Origin: Saccharicrinis sp965230625
GTDB lineage: Bacteria > Bacteroidota > Bacteroidia > Bacteroidales > Marinilabiliaceae
DNA: 64,000 nt
Assembly: GCA_965230625.1 (NCBI GenBank)
Contig: CBDDLL010000001.1
Coordinates: forward strand, 3,968,001 to 4,032,000
Direction: 5' to 3'
The stretch's first letter is position 1, and each line of letters opens with the position of its first letter. This document shows positions 52,608-61,880 of the stretch, piece after piece. The notes beneath the pieces were generated by a model. It worked only from the letters and a program-made list of their open reading frames with translations, was not told the DNA's origin and made no database searches. A program made the position numbers and the translations under genes.

Positions 52608-53255
52608 ATGAAGAACATTTTATCAGTAACGTTATTGTTATTTACAATGTTAGCGGCTGCATATGCGCAAGAGGAGAAAAGTGCAGCAGAATTAAAAAAT
52701 GAAGGAAACGCAGCGCTAAAAGCTAAAGATTACACAACTGCATTAGCATCTTTTGAAGCTGCTATCGAAGTTTGGGATGAGGCTGAGGACATGGATGGAG
52801 CTATGATTTATAATGCTGCAACATGTGCCAGAAAGACTAAGGACAATGAAAAAGCCCTTAAGTATTATAACCAATCTAAGGAATTAGGTTATGGTGAGGA
52901 TAAATCAACTTTCTACATTGGAACGATTTATAAATCGATGGGTAAAACTGAGGAAATGGAGAAAGTGCTTTTAGGTGGGATTGAAGAATTTCCTAATAGC
53001 AGGTATGTTGGTCATATGAAAAAAACATTAGCTAAGCACTATGTAAAACAAGCTAATGTATATCTTACTGAAGGTATTAAATTGCTTAATACCAGAACAG
53101 AATCAAATCATGATCAATGGGATGCTATTAAAGCTAAAGCTAAAGTTGAATTAGATAAAGCTGGAGAGTGGGCTGATAAAGCTTTAAAATATGATTCAAA
53201 TAGCAATACAGCGCAAACAATTAAAACTAAGATAGTTGAGCTTTTAAAAAGCTAA
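52608..53255 (+). CDS. Secreted TPR-repeat protein
   Basis: A 215-residue protein with a signal peptide (MKNILSVTLLLFTMLAAAYAQ) and at least three tetratricopeptide-like helical pairs. The first is KSAAELKNEGNAALKAKDYTTALASFEAAIEVW (about 24-56), followed by AMIYNAATCARKTKDNEKALKYYNQSKELGY and DKSTFYIGTIYKSMGKTEEMEKVLLGGIEEFP. The final segment is a helical WADKALKYDSNSNTAQTIKTKI. It is probably a periplasmic scaffold. It is 124 bp after thrC and is likely a separate unit ending at a strong terminator. Confidence 0.85.
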   Translation: MKNILSVTLLLFTMLAAAYAQEEKSAAELKNEGNAALKAKDYTTALASFEAAIEVWDEAEDMDGAMIYNAATCARKTKDNEKALKYYNQSKELGYGEDKSTFYIGTIYKSMGKTEEMEKVLLGGIEEFPNSRYVGHMKKTLAKHYVKQANVYLTEGIKLLNTRTESNHDQWDAIKAKAKVELDKAGEWADKALKYDSNSNTAQTIKTKIVELLKS

Positions 53256-53272
53256 AGAATATTTGACTTAGC

Positions 53273-53310
53273 AAAAAAAAGGATGGATAATTATTATTCA
53301 TCCTTTTTTT
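53273..53310 (+). terminator. Rho-independent terminator after TPR gene
   Basis: A stem of about 11 bp (AAAAAGGATG / CATCCTTTTT) has a 13-nt loop and T run. The A/T symmetry would allow function in both directions. Confidence 0.85.
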
Positions 53311-53589
53311 GTTTCTAGCTGGCTTGGTGAATTACAATTATACCTAATTCAAAATTAATTTAAACCAAAAGATATTAATCTTTAAATATGCAAATAATTC
53401 TTACATAGCATAATTGCAATGTATTAACATTATTTATGTGTTTTGTTAAAATTAACTATTACATACATTTTATTATAATATAAAGATTTGTAGATACTTG
53501 AAAGAACTATTGTTTTTAAATTACAGTGTTAATAAACTGTAATTTAATATTATATTATTTAAATATGTATTAATGTAAATACATAAATC

Positions 53590-53597
53590 TACTTTTG
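53590..53597 (+). promoter_or_regulatory. Probable -7 box before the CARDB gene
   Basis: TACTTTTG fits TANNTTTG, 55 bp before the start codon at 53652. No -33 TTG lies at the usual distance. The other 290 bases of this gap, up to the terminator, show nothing else. Confidence 0.4.
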
Positions 53598-53651
53598 CAG
53601 TGCGGGATCCGAAAAGCTTAAATAGAGTAGGAAAATATTTATTAATTAATT

Positions 53652-55073
53652 ATGAGAATTGTATTTACTTTAGTAGTATGTTTACTAATCTTTAATTTAG
53701 TTTCAAGTCAGAAATTAGTTGCTCCAACTAATTTTATGGGACAAGCTGTTAGTAAAAATGTTGTTAATTTTAAGTGGAAAGATACCTCACTTGGTGAACA
53801 AGGGTACGAAATTCAGCAAAAAAGATTGCTAATGGGATATAAGACAATAACTAGAGTTGGACCTAATATAGAAGAGGCGAAGAATGTATATTGTTCAGCT
53901 AGAACATCAAGACAAATTGATGAATTTAGAATTTTTAGTTACGCTGGGAGACGTAAAAAATCTAGTTCTTCTTATTGTAAAGTTACTATGATGTGGCCTG
54001 ACTTAGTAGTAAATAATTTAAGCGTATCAAAAGGCTTAATCAATCAGGGAGAGGAAGTGAATAGCTATTTTAGTATTAAGAATATAGGAACAAATAAATC
54101 ACCTAAATTTTCTGTAAAACTTTATCTATCTAAGAATAGTGAAATAACTGATTTTAATAAAGTAAAGCTTCTTGGTCAAAAAGAAATTACTGGTATTGAT
54201 TTAGGAGAAACATCAGGTAATAAGTCTATTAATTTTAAAATTCCTAGTGATACATCAGTTGGTGAATATTATTTAGTTATATTAATAACAGAGCATCATC
54301 CAGATGATAATACTATAGTGGTTTTAAATGAATTATCAAGAGATAATAATTCGAAGGCAATAAAAATTAAAGTACAAAAAGCACCTCCAAAACCTAAGTG
54401 CGATTTAACTCTAGCTAATATCAAATTTCCAACGGCGGATAATTCAGGAAGTACTCCTAAATTTCAACAATCATCAAATATGGAAGTACGACTAGTTTGC
54501 AAAAATATTGGTGAAGTTAGTTCTCCCTCTACAGAAGTTAATTTTTACTTATGTAAAGGTACAACTCCTGATTTAAGTGATGGGGTAGGAAGTGTAGCTA
54601 TTGGAAAATTAAATAGTAATGCAGAGAAAACGCTGTCTCATATTATATCTTTAACCAATTCTCACTATGGAAGTTATAATGTGATAGCTTATGTTGATAA
54701 AGCTCCAGGCTGGAAAGGTTCAATATCAGAAGAAAATGAAGATAATAATTCAATTGTTGGGAAAATATACGTGGAGAAGTTGGGAAGTTCTAGTATGAAA
54801 AGTTTGACCCTTCCAAAAGAATCAGAATTTAGTAAGAAAAAAGAAGAAGTTGCAATATATCCCAATCCAAGTTGTGGTTATTTTAATTTTACAGGTATCA
54901 TTGAATATGAAAAGATTGAAGTTTATGATCTTACCGGTAAGTTATTGTTCTCAAAAAATATTTCTGGATTAGAAGAGGTGGTTGTTGATATTTCAAAATT
55001 TGGTAGAGGTCATTATATTGTAAATATTGTAAGGGCAAAAGAAAAAGTTGTTAGAAAATTATTGGTTAAGTAA
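53652..55073 (+). CDS. Secreted CARDB-domain protein with T9SS sorting domain
   Basis: A 473-residue protein with a signal peptide (MRIVFTLVVCLLIFNLVSSQ). An Fn3-like N-terminal module (about 22-115) includes VAPTNFMGQAVSKNVVNFKWKD. Two CARDB domains follow (about 118-240, PDLVVNNLSVSKGLINQGEEV; and about 250-375, CDLTLANIKFPTADNSG). Each contains the family's NxGxxxSPxFxVxLYLS or NIGEVSSPSTEVNFYLC core. A T9SS sorting domain (VAIYPNPSCGYFNF to KLLVK) ends the protein. CARDB modules mediate adhesion. It is likely a surface protein with no enzymatic activity. Confidence 0.85.
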   Translation: MRIVFTLVVCLLIFNLVSSQKLVAPTNFMGQAVSKNVVNFKWKDTSLGEQGYEIQQKRLLMGYKTITRVGPNIEEAKNVYCSARTSRQIDEFRIFSYAGRRKKSSSSYCKVTMMWPDLVVNNLSVSKGLINQGEEVNSYFSIKNIGTNKSPKFSVKLYLSKNSEITDFNKVKLLGQKEITGIDLGETSGNKSINFKIPSDTSVGEYYLVILITEHHPDDNTIVVLNELSRDNNSKAIKIKVQKAPPKPKCDLTLANIKFPTADNSGSTPKFQQSSNMEVRLVCKNIGEVSSPSTEVNFYLCKGTTPDLSDGVGSVAIGKLNSNAEKTLSHIISLTNSHYGSYNVIAYVDKAPGWKGSISEENEDNNSIVGKIYVEKLGSSSMKSLTLPKESEFSKKKEEVAIYPNPSCGYFNFTGIIEYEKIEVYDLTGKLLFSKNISGLEEVVVDISKFGRGHYIVNIVRAKEKVVRKLLVK

Positions 55074-55113
55074 GAGTTTATCAATTCAACTGAGTTTTTC
55101 TAGAAGGAAATAA

Positions 55114-55142
55114 AAAAAAGTGAGTCAATTTGACTCACTTTT
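55114..55142. terminator. Bidirectional terminator between convergent genes
   Basis: The perfect stem AAAAGTGAGTCA/TGACTCACTTTT has a 3-nt loop, A-rich on one side and T-rich on the other. It lies between the CARDB gene and the minus-strand lipoprotein gene. Confidence 0.8.
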
Positions 55143-55166
55143 CTGTATGTTTTATTTAAGAATGTA

Positions 55167-56657
55167 TTAAGAATTAGAATCTACAACTCCAACACCACTA
55201 TCATTATTTTCATCAGAAGGATTATCAATTACGAAATCAGTTTCATAGTTTTTATTAATTGTATTAACAAAGTCTTCTAATGTTTCAAAGAAACTAGTAA
55301 ATTCATTTTCAAAAAATGTTTGTAAAGAAACAGGAGAATCATCATTAAAAACTATTTTAAAATCTAAGAAGTAATCCGTGTATCCATATTCAGTTTCTTC
55401 ATCCCTATATGGTTTTAGAGAGGCGATTAATGTATTTTTATCCGCATATGTTAAAACAAATTTGGCATATTCGTCTACCAACTCAACTAAGTTATCAGTG
55501 CGTTCTTTTTCAATGTTTAGTGGGTAATCACCATTTTCGTCTTTATCATCTTCATGCGCTTTTTCAAATTCTTGCTCACCATCAGCAATAGCTTTAATAT
55601 TTACTTTACCTACAGCCTTAAGGTTCATAAATTGAATATAAGCATTTGATTGTTGGATGATTTCCTCCATGTCAGTTTCTGTCCAAGTATCGGTTTGGGT
55701 AACTACTTTTTCTTGATATTGACCATTTTCATCATAATAACCTTCTGTCCATGAATGGGTATCACTTTCTTCGTGAGTATTGTTATCAATATTATCATCT
55801 GTCCAGTTTCCATCTACTTCTGCACCAAAAGCAATAATAGTTTTATCACCTCTTGTAAAGCTATATTTAAATGCTGCATTTTGGTATTGAGTATGAGTTA
55901 GTTCTTGTGTAAAAGAAAACTTACCAATAGTTAATTGATTCTTTAATGAGGTTGGAGTTCCATCTTCCATATAACTTGCTGTAAGTTCGTAAGTCATTAC
56001 AGTGTTTTCTTTGTATGTTAATGTTACATTTAATGCAGTTGGAACTTCTGTTGCATCATCTAACCCTTCGCGAGGCTCTGTAATTTCCTGAACCTGTAAT
56101 CCAGATATTGTAATTACAGCAGTATTTGTTTGGTCTCCCTCTTTACCTGGGAATTTATAAATAATATCATCACTTTCGGCAGCCTTTACAAAATCATCAA
56201 TGCTAGCATCGTATTCATAAACACCTTTTTCAGCGTCAAAAGAATCGCTGATGGCTACTCCTTCTTCAGTTGCAGCTTTAAGTAAACCAAATACTTCAGC
56301 TGTACTTTTTGATTCATCAGCAATTACACTTCCTGCTTTTAAAGGAGCTGCTATTGTACCTTCTTCTACCAATACAGGAGTAGCATCACTTTCCATAAAG
56401 CTCATCATTTCCATCATTACGTCGATAGCTTCCTCTTGCTCAAGGCTTTCTATTTCATTTACTATTTCAATAGCTGAATTTTCAATGTTTTTCTTTGATT
56501 CAGTTGGATCTTCAGTTGAATATTCAGCATTTAATGCTTCCTCAACAGTTTGATCTACATCTTGATCATTCTCAATAGCTTCATCTTCTCCACAGCTGCT
56601 TAATGTTAATGCGACTAATACAGCAAGCAAAAAGTTTAGTTTTAATAAATTTTTCAT
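55167..56657 (-). CDS. Acidic lipoprotein of unknown function
   Basis: A 496-residue lipoprotein with lipobox LSSC (MKNLLKLNFLLAVLVALTLSSC, Cys near 22). The following 50 residues are strongly acidic (GEDEAIENDQDVDQTVEEALN). The body is beta-rich in the middle (VFGLLKAATEEGVAISDSFDAEKGVYEYD; NVTLTYKENTVMTYELTASY) and helical toward the C terminus. I recall similar large acidic lipoproteins in Bacteroidota but no function. It is monocistronic and probably surface- or periplasm-anchored. Confidence 0.75.
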   Translation of the reverse strand: MKNLLKLNFLLAVLVALTLSSCGEDEAIENDQDVDQTVEEALNAEYSTEDPTESKKNIENSAIEIVNEIESLEQEEAIDVMMEMMSFMESDATPVLVEEGTIAAPLKAGSVIADESKSTAEVFGLLKAATEEGVAISDSFDAEKGVYEYDASIDDFVKAAESDDIIYKFPGKEGDQTNTAVITISGLQVQEITEPREGLDDATEVPTALNVTLTYKENTVMTYELTASYMEDGTPTSLKNQLTIGKFSFTQELTHTQYQNAAFKYSFTRGDKTIIAFGAEVDGNWTDDNIDNNTHEESDTHSWTEGYYDENGQYQEKVVTQTDTWTETDMEEIIQQSNAYIQFMNLKAVGKVNIKAIADGEQEFEKAHEDDKDENGDYPLNIEKERTDNLVELVDEYAKFVLTYADKNTLIASLKPYRDEETEYGYTDYFLDFKIVFNDDSPVSLQTFFENEFTSFFETLEDFVNTINKNYETDFVIDNPSDENNDSGVGVVDSNS

Positions 56658-57031
56658 GTGTTAATTTTTAGTTGTGTGTTAAAACAAATTTTGGTTTGCA
56701 AAATATAAATTAAATTAATAAGAGATTTGTACGTTTTAAAAATTCCATTGAAAGAATATATAGTACGAATGTTCGAAAAAATTGTGAAATAGGTTTAATG
56801 AATGTTTATTGCTTGTGACGGTATGTAATTTATTGTAATGTCCCATAAATTTACATGATATGAGAATGTTAGTTTTTACCACTGGTACGAGTGAATCCAA
56901 AAATGGTTTTAAGAAATTAATACTTTTTAACAAATTCTCCTTATTCCTTACTATTTATTAATATTGTAAAAAAGTCTGAAAAGTGTTGTCTGACCTTATG
57001 TTTGTAATAATTTATTAAGTAAAAATTTAAA
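56658..57031 (+). promoter_or_regulatory. Intergenic region with -7 box before TonB receptor
   Basis: TATGTTTG at 56997-57004 is an exact TANNTTTG match about 28 bp before the GTG start of the receptor gene. No -33 box lies at the expected spacing. The rest of the 370 bases holds nothing I recognise. Confidence 0.4.
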
Positions 57032-59353
57032 GTGAAAAATTTTACTCTGATTGTTTTTCTAATGCTATTTGGTACATTGTTATCGTTATCTCAAGAAAAA
57101 AAATGGTGTATTAGAGGTACAGTATTCGATAATAATACTAACGAACCAATTTCATTTGTTCATGTGGCATTATATGATATGTCAAAAGGTACTATAACTA
57201 GTGAAAACGGAGAGTTTGAATTATGCCTCGATATTAAAGATACAGTAATAATCCAGTTTTTTCATACTGCATATAATCCATATAAATTAACTATTCTGCC
57301 AACAGAAAAAGAATCAATAAAAGTAAGACTAGAAACAAGAAAATACTCAACGCAAGAAGTTAAGGTTAAAGGTAATCAACATTCGATGGTAAAAGGAATA
57401 ATTCCAGGTAAGATTGTGTTGAAGCAAAAGGATGTATTACTAACTCCAACTATATTAGGAGCACCAGATGTTGTTAGAACACTACAGTTAATGCCGGGTA
57501 TTCAGTCTGTTAATGAAGGGAATTCAGGTATTTATGTTAGAGGTGGATCGCCAGGTCAAAATTATATTGTATTTGATGATATTGAGTTAATGAATCCTTC
57601 TCATCTAATGGGAATTTATTCTGTATTTAATCCATTGTTAGTTGATGAAGTTGATTTTTATAAAGGAAATGCACCATTGCATCTATCTTCAAGGTTAGCT
57701 TCTTCAATTATTGTTAAGACAAGAAGTAGTTTAGATACAACCTACAATTGGGCTGGTAATTTAGGCAATATATCGTCAAATATTACTTATCAGGGCATGT
57801 CAAAAGATCAAAAATGGTACACAAATATTGGATTTCGCCGAAGTTATCTTGAGGTTCTACAAGCCATGGCAAAACCTTTTATGAGTGATGAGCGGAATTA
57901 TTTCGAGAACAACAAATTCAATTTTTATGATTTTAATGGTAAAATAAGATATCGGAATGGTGCTTCAACTGTTCAGTTATCATGGTATAAAGGACAGGAT
58001 TTATTCAAATTTTCAAATAACAGGAATGCTGTAAAGTTGGATAATATATGGGGCAATGAAGGAATTGCTTTAAAATGGAACTATTTAATAGGCTCATCTT
58101 TAAGTATGAATAATTCTGTTTCCTATTCATCTTATAAATCTTCATTAAATATTGATTTTGTAGATCAGAGCTTAAAATTTAAAACAGATTACCATCATTA
58201 CCAGTTTAAAAACGGATTTTTTTATCAACGTAAAAATAAGATATATAGATGGGGTGTACATGTTACGCATAAATATATATCGCCTCAAGATATTGATGTA
58301 TCACTTAATACAAATTCAACTATCGCATATAATTCATATAAACATATGTTGGTAAAATTTCCATTAAGTGTAAGGCTAAATGAAGTAGGTAATTGGGAAT
58401 ATTATATTGGAGGAGCAATTGAGTATTATAAACTTTTAGAAAGAGAACAGACGTTAAACAATTTTACAAATGGGAATTCATCAGAAACTTTTCATTACAA
58501 TGGGTTAGTAACAGCAAATTATAAGCTTGATTCCAACCAATCTATAAAAACATCATATAGTTTTGTTTCTCAAAATATACATTTAACTTCTATTGCATCC
58601 ATACCTTTACCTTCTGATGTTTGGATGCCTGCAACAGAAAAAGTGCCAGCTGAATTAGGACATCAGCTTACATTGGGTTTTTTTAAAGAAATACCTGGTA
58701 ATGGAATTCAAATTGGAGTAGAAGGGTATGCAAAATATTTAAACAATACTTTGATGCTTAAGGTTAATGTTGAAGAAGAAGAAAATGAAAATTTTGAAGA
58801 TAATTTTTTCAAGGGAGATGCAAAAGCATACGGTATAGAAATTACAATAAAAAAGGAAGATGTTAAATATAATACTAATATATCTTATACTTTAGGTTAT
58901 ACAAAACAACGTTTTGAAGATTTAAATGAGGGTAAATGGCATGATGCTAAATATGATAGAAGGCATGATTTAAATGTATTAGCAAGCTATAAACTAAATG
59001 ACAGAATTGAGTTTGGAGGATCTTTTGTTTTTGCCACAGGAAATAAAGCTACTTTACCTAAAGGTAGGTATTGGATGATGGGAGATATATCTAGCGATTA
59101 TGAGGGAATTAATAATTATAGAATGCCAGTGTATCATAGGTTGGATTTATCATTAAATTATAGGTTAAATTCTAAAATATTTAAAGAATCAATTCTGAAT
59201 TTTTCAATTATAAATGTTTTAAATAGAAGTAATCCATATTTTATATATTATTATATTGACGAAGGCTCAAATACTTACGAACTTACTATTGATGCTCGTC
59301 AAGTATCACTTTTTCCTGTTATGCCTTCTATTGGATGGAGATATAAATTTTAA
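57032..59353 (+). CDS. TonB-dependent outer-membrane receptor
   Basis: A 773-residue protein beginning with GTG (MKNFTLIVFLMLFGTLLSLS signal peptide). A carboxypeptidase-regulatory-like domain (about 25-110, IRGTVFDNNTNEPISFVHVAL) is followed by a plug (about 115-235, VVRTLQLMPGIQSVNEGNSGIYVRGGSPGQN) and a beta-barrel ending MPSIGWRYKF. It is shorter than SusC proteins and lacks their YGSRGANG hallmark. The downstream gene, 2 bp away, encodes a DUF4249 lipoprotein, its regular partner in Bacteroidota. The substrate is unknown. Confidence 0.93.
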   Translation: MKNFTLIVFLMLFGTLLSLSQEKKWCIRGTVFDNNTNEPISFVHVALYDMSKGTITSENGEFELCLDIKDTVIIQFFHTAYNPYKLTILPTEKESIKVRLETRKYSTQEVKVKGNQHSMVKGIIPGKIVLKQKDVLLTPTILGAPDVVRTLQLMPGIQSVNEGNSGIYVRGGSPGQNYIVFDDIELMNPSHLMGIYSVFNPLLVDEVDFYKGNAPLHLSSRLASSIIVKTRSSLDTTYNWAGNLGNISSNITYQGMSKDQKWYTNIGFRRSYLEVLQAMAKPFMSDERNYFENNKFNFYDFNGKIRYRNGASTVQLSWYKGQDLFKFSNNRNAVKLDNIWGNEGIALKWNYLIGSSLSMNNSVSYSSYKSSLNIDFVDQSLKFKTDYHHYQFKNGFFYQRKNKIYRWGVHVTHKYISPQDIDVSLNTNSTIAYNSYKHMLVKFPLSVRLNEVGNWEYYIGGAIEYYKLLEREQTLNNFTNGNSSETFHYNGLVTANYKLDSNQSIKTSYSFVSQNIHLTSIASIPLPSDVWMPATEKVPAELGHQLTLGFFKEIPGNGIQIGVEGYAKYLNNTLMLKVNVEEEENENFEDNFFKGDAKAYGIEITIKKEDVKYNTNISYTLGYTKQRFEDLNEGKWHDAKYDRRHDLNVLASYKLNDRIEFGGSFVFATGNKATLPKGRYWMMGDISSDYEGINNYRMPVYHRLDLSLNYRLNSKIFKESILNFSIINVLNRSNPYFIYYYIDEGSNTYELTIDARQVSLFPVMPSIGWRYKF

Positions 59354-59355
59354 TT

Positions 59356-60243
59356 ATGCATAAAATTTTACCATTATTATTGTTTTTTGTAATAGGGTGT
59401 TCCAAAGATGTAGAAGTAGATCAGCCCAAATATACACCTAAAGTTGTTGTTGATGGTTGGATAGCCAATGATGATTTTGCACGTGTTTATTTAACTATGA
59501 GTTCTCCATTTTTAACCAATTACGATTCAGCTTCCATTAGGGCAACTTTTATGAATTATGCAAAAGTTACCATATTCACAGGAAAAGGTGATAAAGAAGT
59601 ACTCACATTGTTTAGGAGAGATGAATTCTTTCCTCCGTTTGTTTATAAAACAACGCGTATTAAGGGAGAATCTGGAGAAACTTATCGTATAAAGATTGAA
59701 AATGAGGGTAAAGTTATTGAAAGTACCACATCGATACCGCAAGTGCCTGTTGTGAATAATGTTAGTGTTATAGAAACTTCAGACACAACAATTAATTTTG
59801 AAGTTGAGGTATTGGATAATATACATAAATCGGAATATTATTTTTCACAAATCGAAATAAAAGGTGTAGATACGTTTTTTCATCCAGCGTCCTTTCCCTT
59901 AAAAAACGATTCTGAATTTATAGGAGGAAAAGGTACAGTTCGTATATACAGTAGTGGTCAGCCTGACCCTTTGGATTTGAGTGAAGAAAATGAGGAAAGA
60001 GACTTGCCTCCTTATCAGTTTTCAATTAACGATACAGTTTTTGTTAAATTCTCTAAAGTAGACGAAACTTCGTTTAAAGTATTAAATGATATATACCTTG
60101 ATAATATAAATAGTGGAAATCCATTTGCTTTTGTAAATAAAAAAACGAGAACAAACATTGTGGGAGGAATAGGCAGGTGGACAGGACTAGGTACACGAAG
60201 TTTTGCGATTTCAAAGAAAGGTTTTGATTGGCTAGATGATTAG
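59356..60243 (+). CDS. DUF4249 lipoprotein, partner of the TonB receptor
   Basis: A 295-residue lipoprotein with a short signal and lipobox VIGC (Cys near 15). The DUF4249 pattern follows: PKVVVDGWIANDDFARVYLTMSSPFL, KVTIFTGKGDKEVLTLF, GETYRIKIENEGKVIESTTSIPQVP, and a C-terminal IVGGIGRWTGLGTRSF. It overlaps no gene but starts only 2 bp after the receptor, so the two are surely translated from one mRNA. It probably works as an accessory surface component of the transporter. Confidence 0.9.
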   Translation: MHKILPLLLFFVIGCSKDVEVDQPKYTPKVVVDGWIANDDFARVYLTMSSPFLTNYDSASIRATFMNYAKVTIFTGKGDKEVLTLFRRDEFFPPFVYKTTRIKGESGETYRIKIENEGKVIESTTSIPQVPVVNNVSVIETSDTTINFEVEVLDNIHKSEYYFSQIEIKGVDTFFHPASFPLKNDSEFIGGKGTVRIYSSGQPDPLDLSEENEERDLPPYQFSINDTVFVKFSKVDETSFKVLNDIYLDNINSGNPFAFVNKKTRTNIVGGIGRWTGLGTRSFAISKKGFDWLDD

Positions 60244-60342
60244 TCATAAAAGAAATAAGCATTATCTACATTTTAAAATTAACATAATTAATTGAATGAG
60301 ACATACTTGCTGATTCTATTTAATTAGACAAATTATAAAATT

Positions 60343-61119
60343 ATGAAATTGAACATATCAATAATACAATACAATATAATTTGGGAAGAGATAGGTAAAA
60401 ACTTAAAGCAATTAATGTCTTTAATAAATCAAATTGACGAATCAACTGATATTATTATACTCCCAGAAATGTTTGCTACAGGTTTTTCTATGAATACTCA
60501 AAAAATATCTCAAACAATGGAAGGTGAAGTTATTAATTGGTTGATGGATATTGCAAAAAGTAAGCAGGTAGCCATTATTGGAACTCAGGCTATTAAAGAA
60601 AATAATAGTGTATTTAACCGTGCTATTTTTGTTGTTCCAACTGGTCAAGTGCAATTTTACGATAAAAGACATTTGTTTAGTCCTGGTAGTGAGAATAAAA
60701 GTTATACAAAAGGAAGTGAGCGTAAGGTGTTTAATTACAAAGGAGTAAGAATATTTCCTCAAATATGTTACGATTTACGTTTTCCTGTTTGGAGTAGAAA
60801 TATAAATGATTATGATTTAATAATTAATATGGCAAATTGGCCAGAATCAAGAATTAGTGCTTGGAATACTTTATTAAAAGCAAGAGCAATTGAAAATCAA
60901 TGTTATGTTATTGGGGTTAATCGAATAGGAAGTGGGGGAGGAATAGACTATTCCGGACAATCTCAATTAATTGACTATAAAGGAAAAGTTATTTTAAGCC
61001 TTGATAATGAAATTAATATCATAAAAAAATGTACAATAGACTTAGAATTATTGAAAAACTTTAAGGAGAAGTTTCCTGTTTATTTAGATTCAGATAAATA
61101 TGAGTTAAAGGAAGATTGA
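60343..61119 (+). CDS. Nitrilase-family amidase (YafV/omega-amidase-like)
   Basis: A 258-residue cytoplasmic enzyme. The Glu-Lys-Cys triad is visible: Glu near 42 in IIILPEMFATGFSMN, Lys near 118 in FYDKRHLFSPG, and Cys near 152 in FPQICYDLRFPVWSRN. The last two blocks are those of the YafV/Nit2 branch, which hydrolyses alpha-ketoglutaramate-like omega-amides. A further segment, LLKARAIENQCYVIGVNRIGSGGG, is also typical. Substrate specificity is inferred from branch resemblance. It has its own start and is probably monocistronic. Confidence 0.92.
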   Translation: MKLNISIIQYNIIWEEIGKNLKQLMSLINQIDESTDIIILPEMFATGFSMNTQKISQTMEGEVINWLMDIAKSKQVAIIGTQAIKENNSVFNRAIFVVPTGQVQFYDKRHLFSPGSENKSYTKGSERKVFNYKGVRIFPQICYDLRFPVWSRNINDYDLIINMANWPESRISAWNTLLKARAIENQCYVIGVNRIGSGGGIDYSGQSQLIDYKGKVILSLDNEINIIKKCTIDLELLKNFKEKFPVYLDSDKYELKED

Positions 61120-61410
61120 TTTTTATGAAATATTCTTTGTTGCACAATTTATTTATAGTTAAATTTAAATATAAAAGTTTATTTGTTAGAAGCAAGTCAA
61201 ATCAAATTTGTATATTACATTTAAATTATTTAGTTATATATTTATGGTTATATTGTAGTAGTATACGAATTTACTATTCTGATAATGAGATTTAAATAAA
61301 TTTGTATTGAATATTGGTTATCTTTACTAAAATATAATATGTAAATTATTATTTGGTATTTACACGGTGGTAATAATAGGAAGAATTAAATAAAATCAAT
61401 TTTTAAGTTT

Positions 61411-61710
61411 ATGAAGAATTTTAAAGTTATAGTGGAGGACAGCGAGGTGAAATTTTTTCTTAAATTATTAGATAATTTAAACTTTGTTCAGTATGAACAG
61501 GTGGAAAATTTTACTGAACCAAGAATATATCCAGCAGCTGATTTTGAAATTCATTCAGCAAAAGAAAAATCTAGTAAATCAACAGAAATTTCGCCATTAA
61601 AGACTTCAAAATTATCTATTGAGGAGGAAGAAAAATTAAAAATGGATACACTGAATGATATTAGAAATGTGATTTCAAGAATTGATAGAATGAGAGATCG
61701 TTCAAAATAG
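61411..61710 (+). CDS. Small conserved protein, antitoxin-like N terminus
   Basis: A 99-residue acidic/basic mixed protein with no signal peptide. The first 40 residues (MKNFKVIVEDSEVKFFLKLL, then NLNFVQYEQVENFTEPRIYP) resemble short Bacteroidota proteins I recall as antitoxins of RelE/ParE-type pairs. The remainder is charged and helical, ending SRIDRMRDRSK. No toxin gene is adjacent on either side, so the similarity may be superficial. The function is unknown. Confidence 0.6.
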   Translation: MKNFKVIVEDSEVKFFLKLLDNLNFVQYEQVENFTEPRIYPAADFEIHSAKEKSSKSTEISPLKTSKLSIEEEEKLKMDTLNDIRNVISRIDRMRDRSK

Positions 61711-61880
61711 AACAAGCAATTTTTCTGTACAATGATTATATGCACAACTCTTTAAGGCATAAAATTTGCTGCTGCTATTGTGTAATAAACTTTATTAGCA
61801 TGAAATAATTAGGTGTTTAATTAACACCATTAGTCAAATTAAGGATATTCAACATGCATAATGAAGTAAAAAATATGCGT

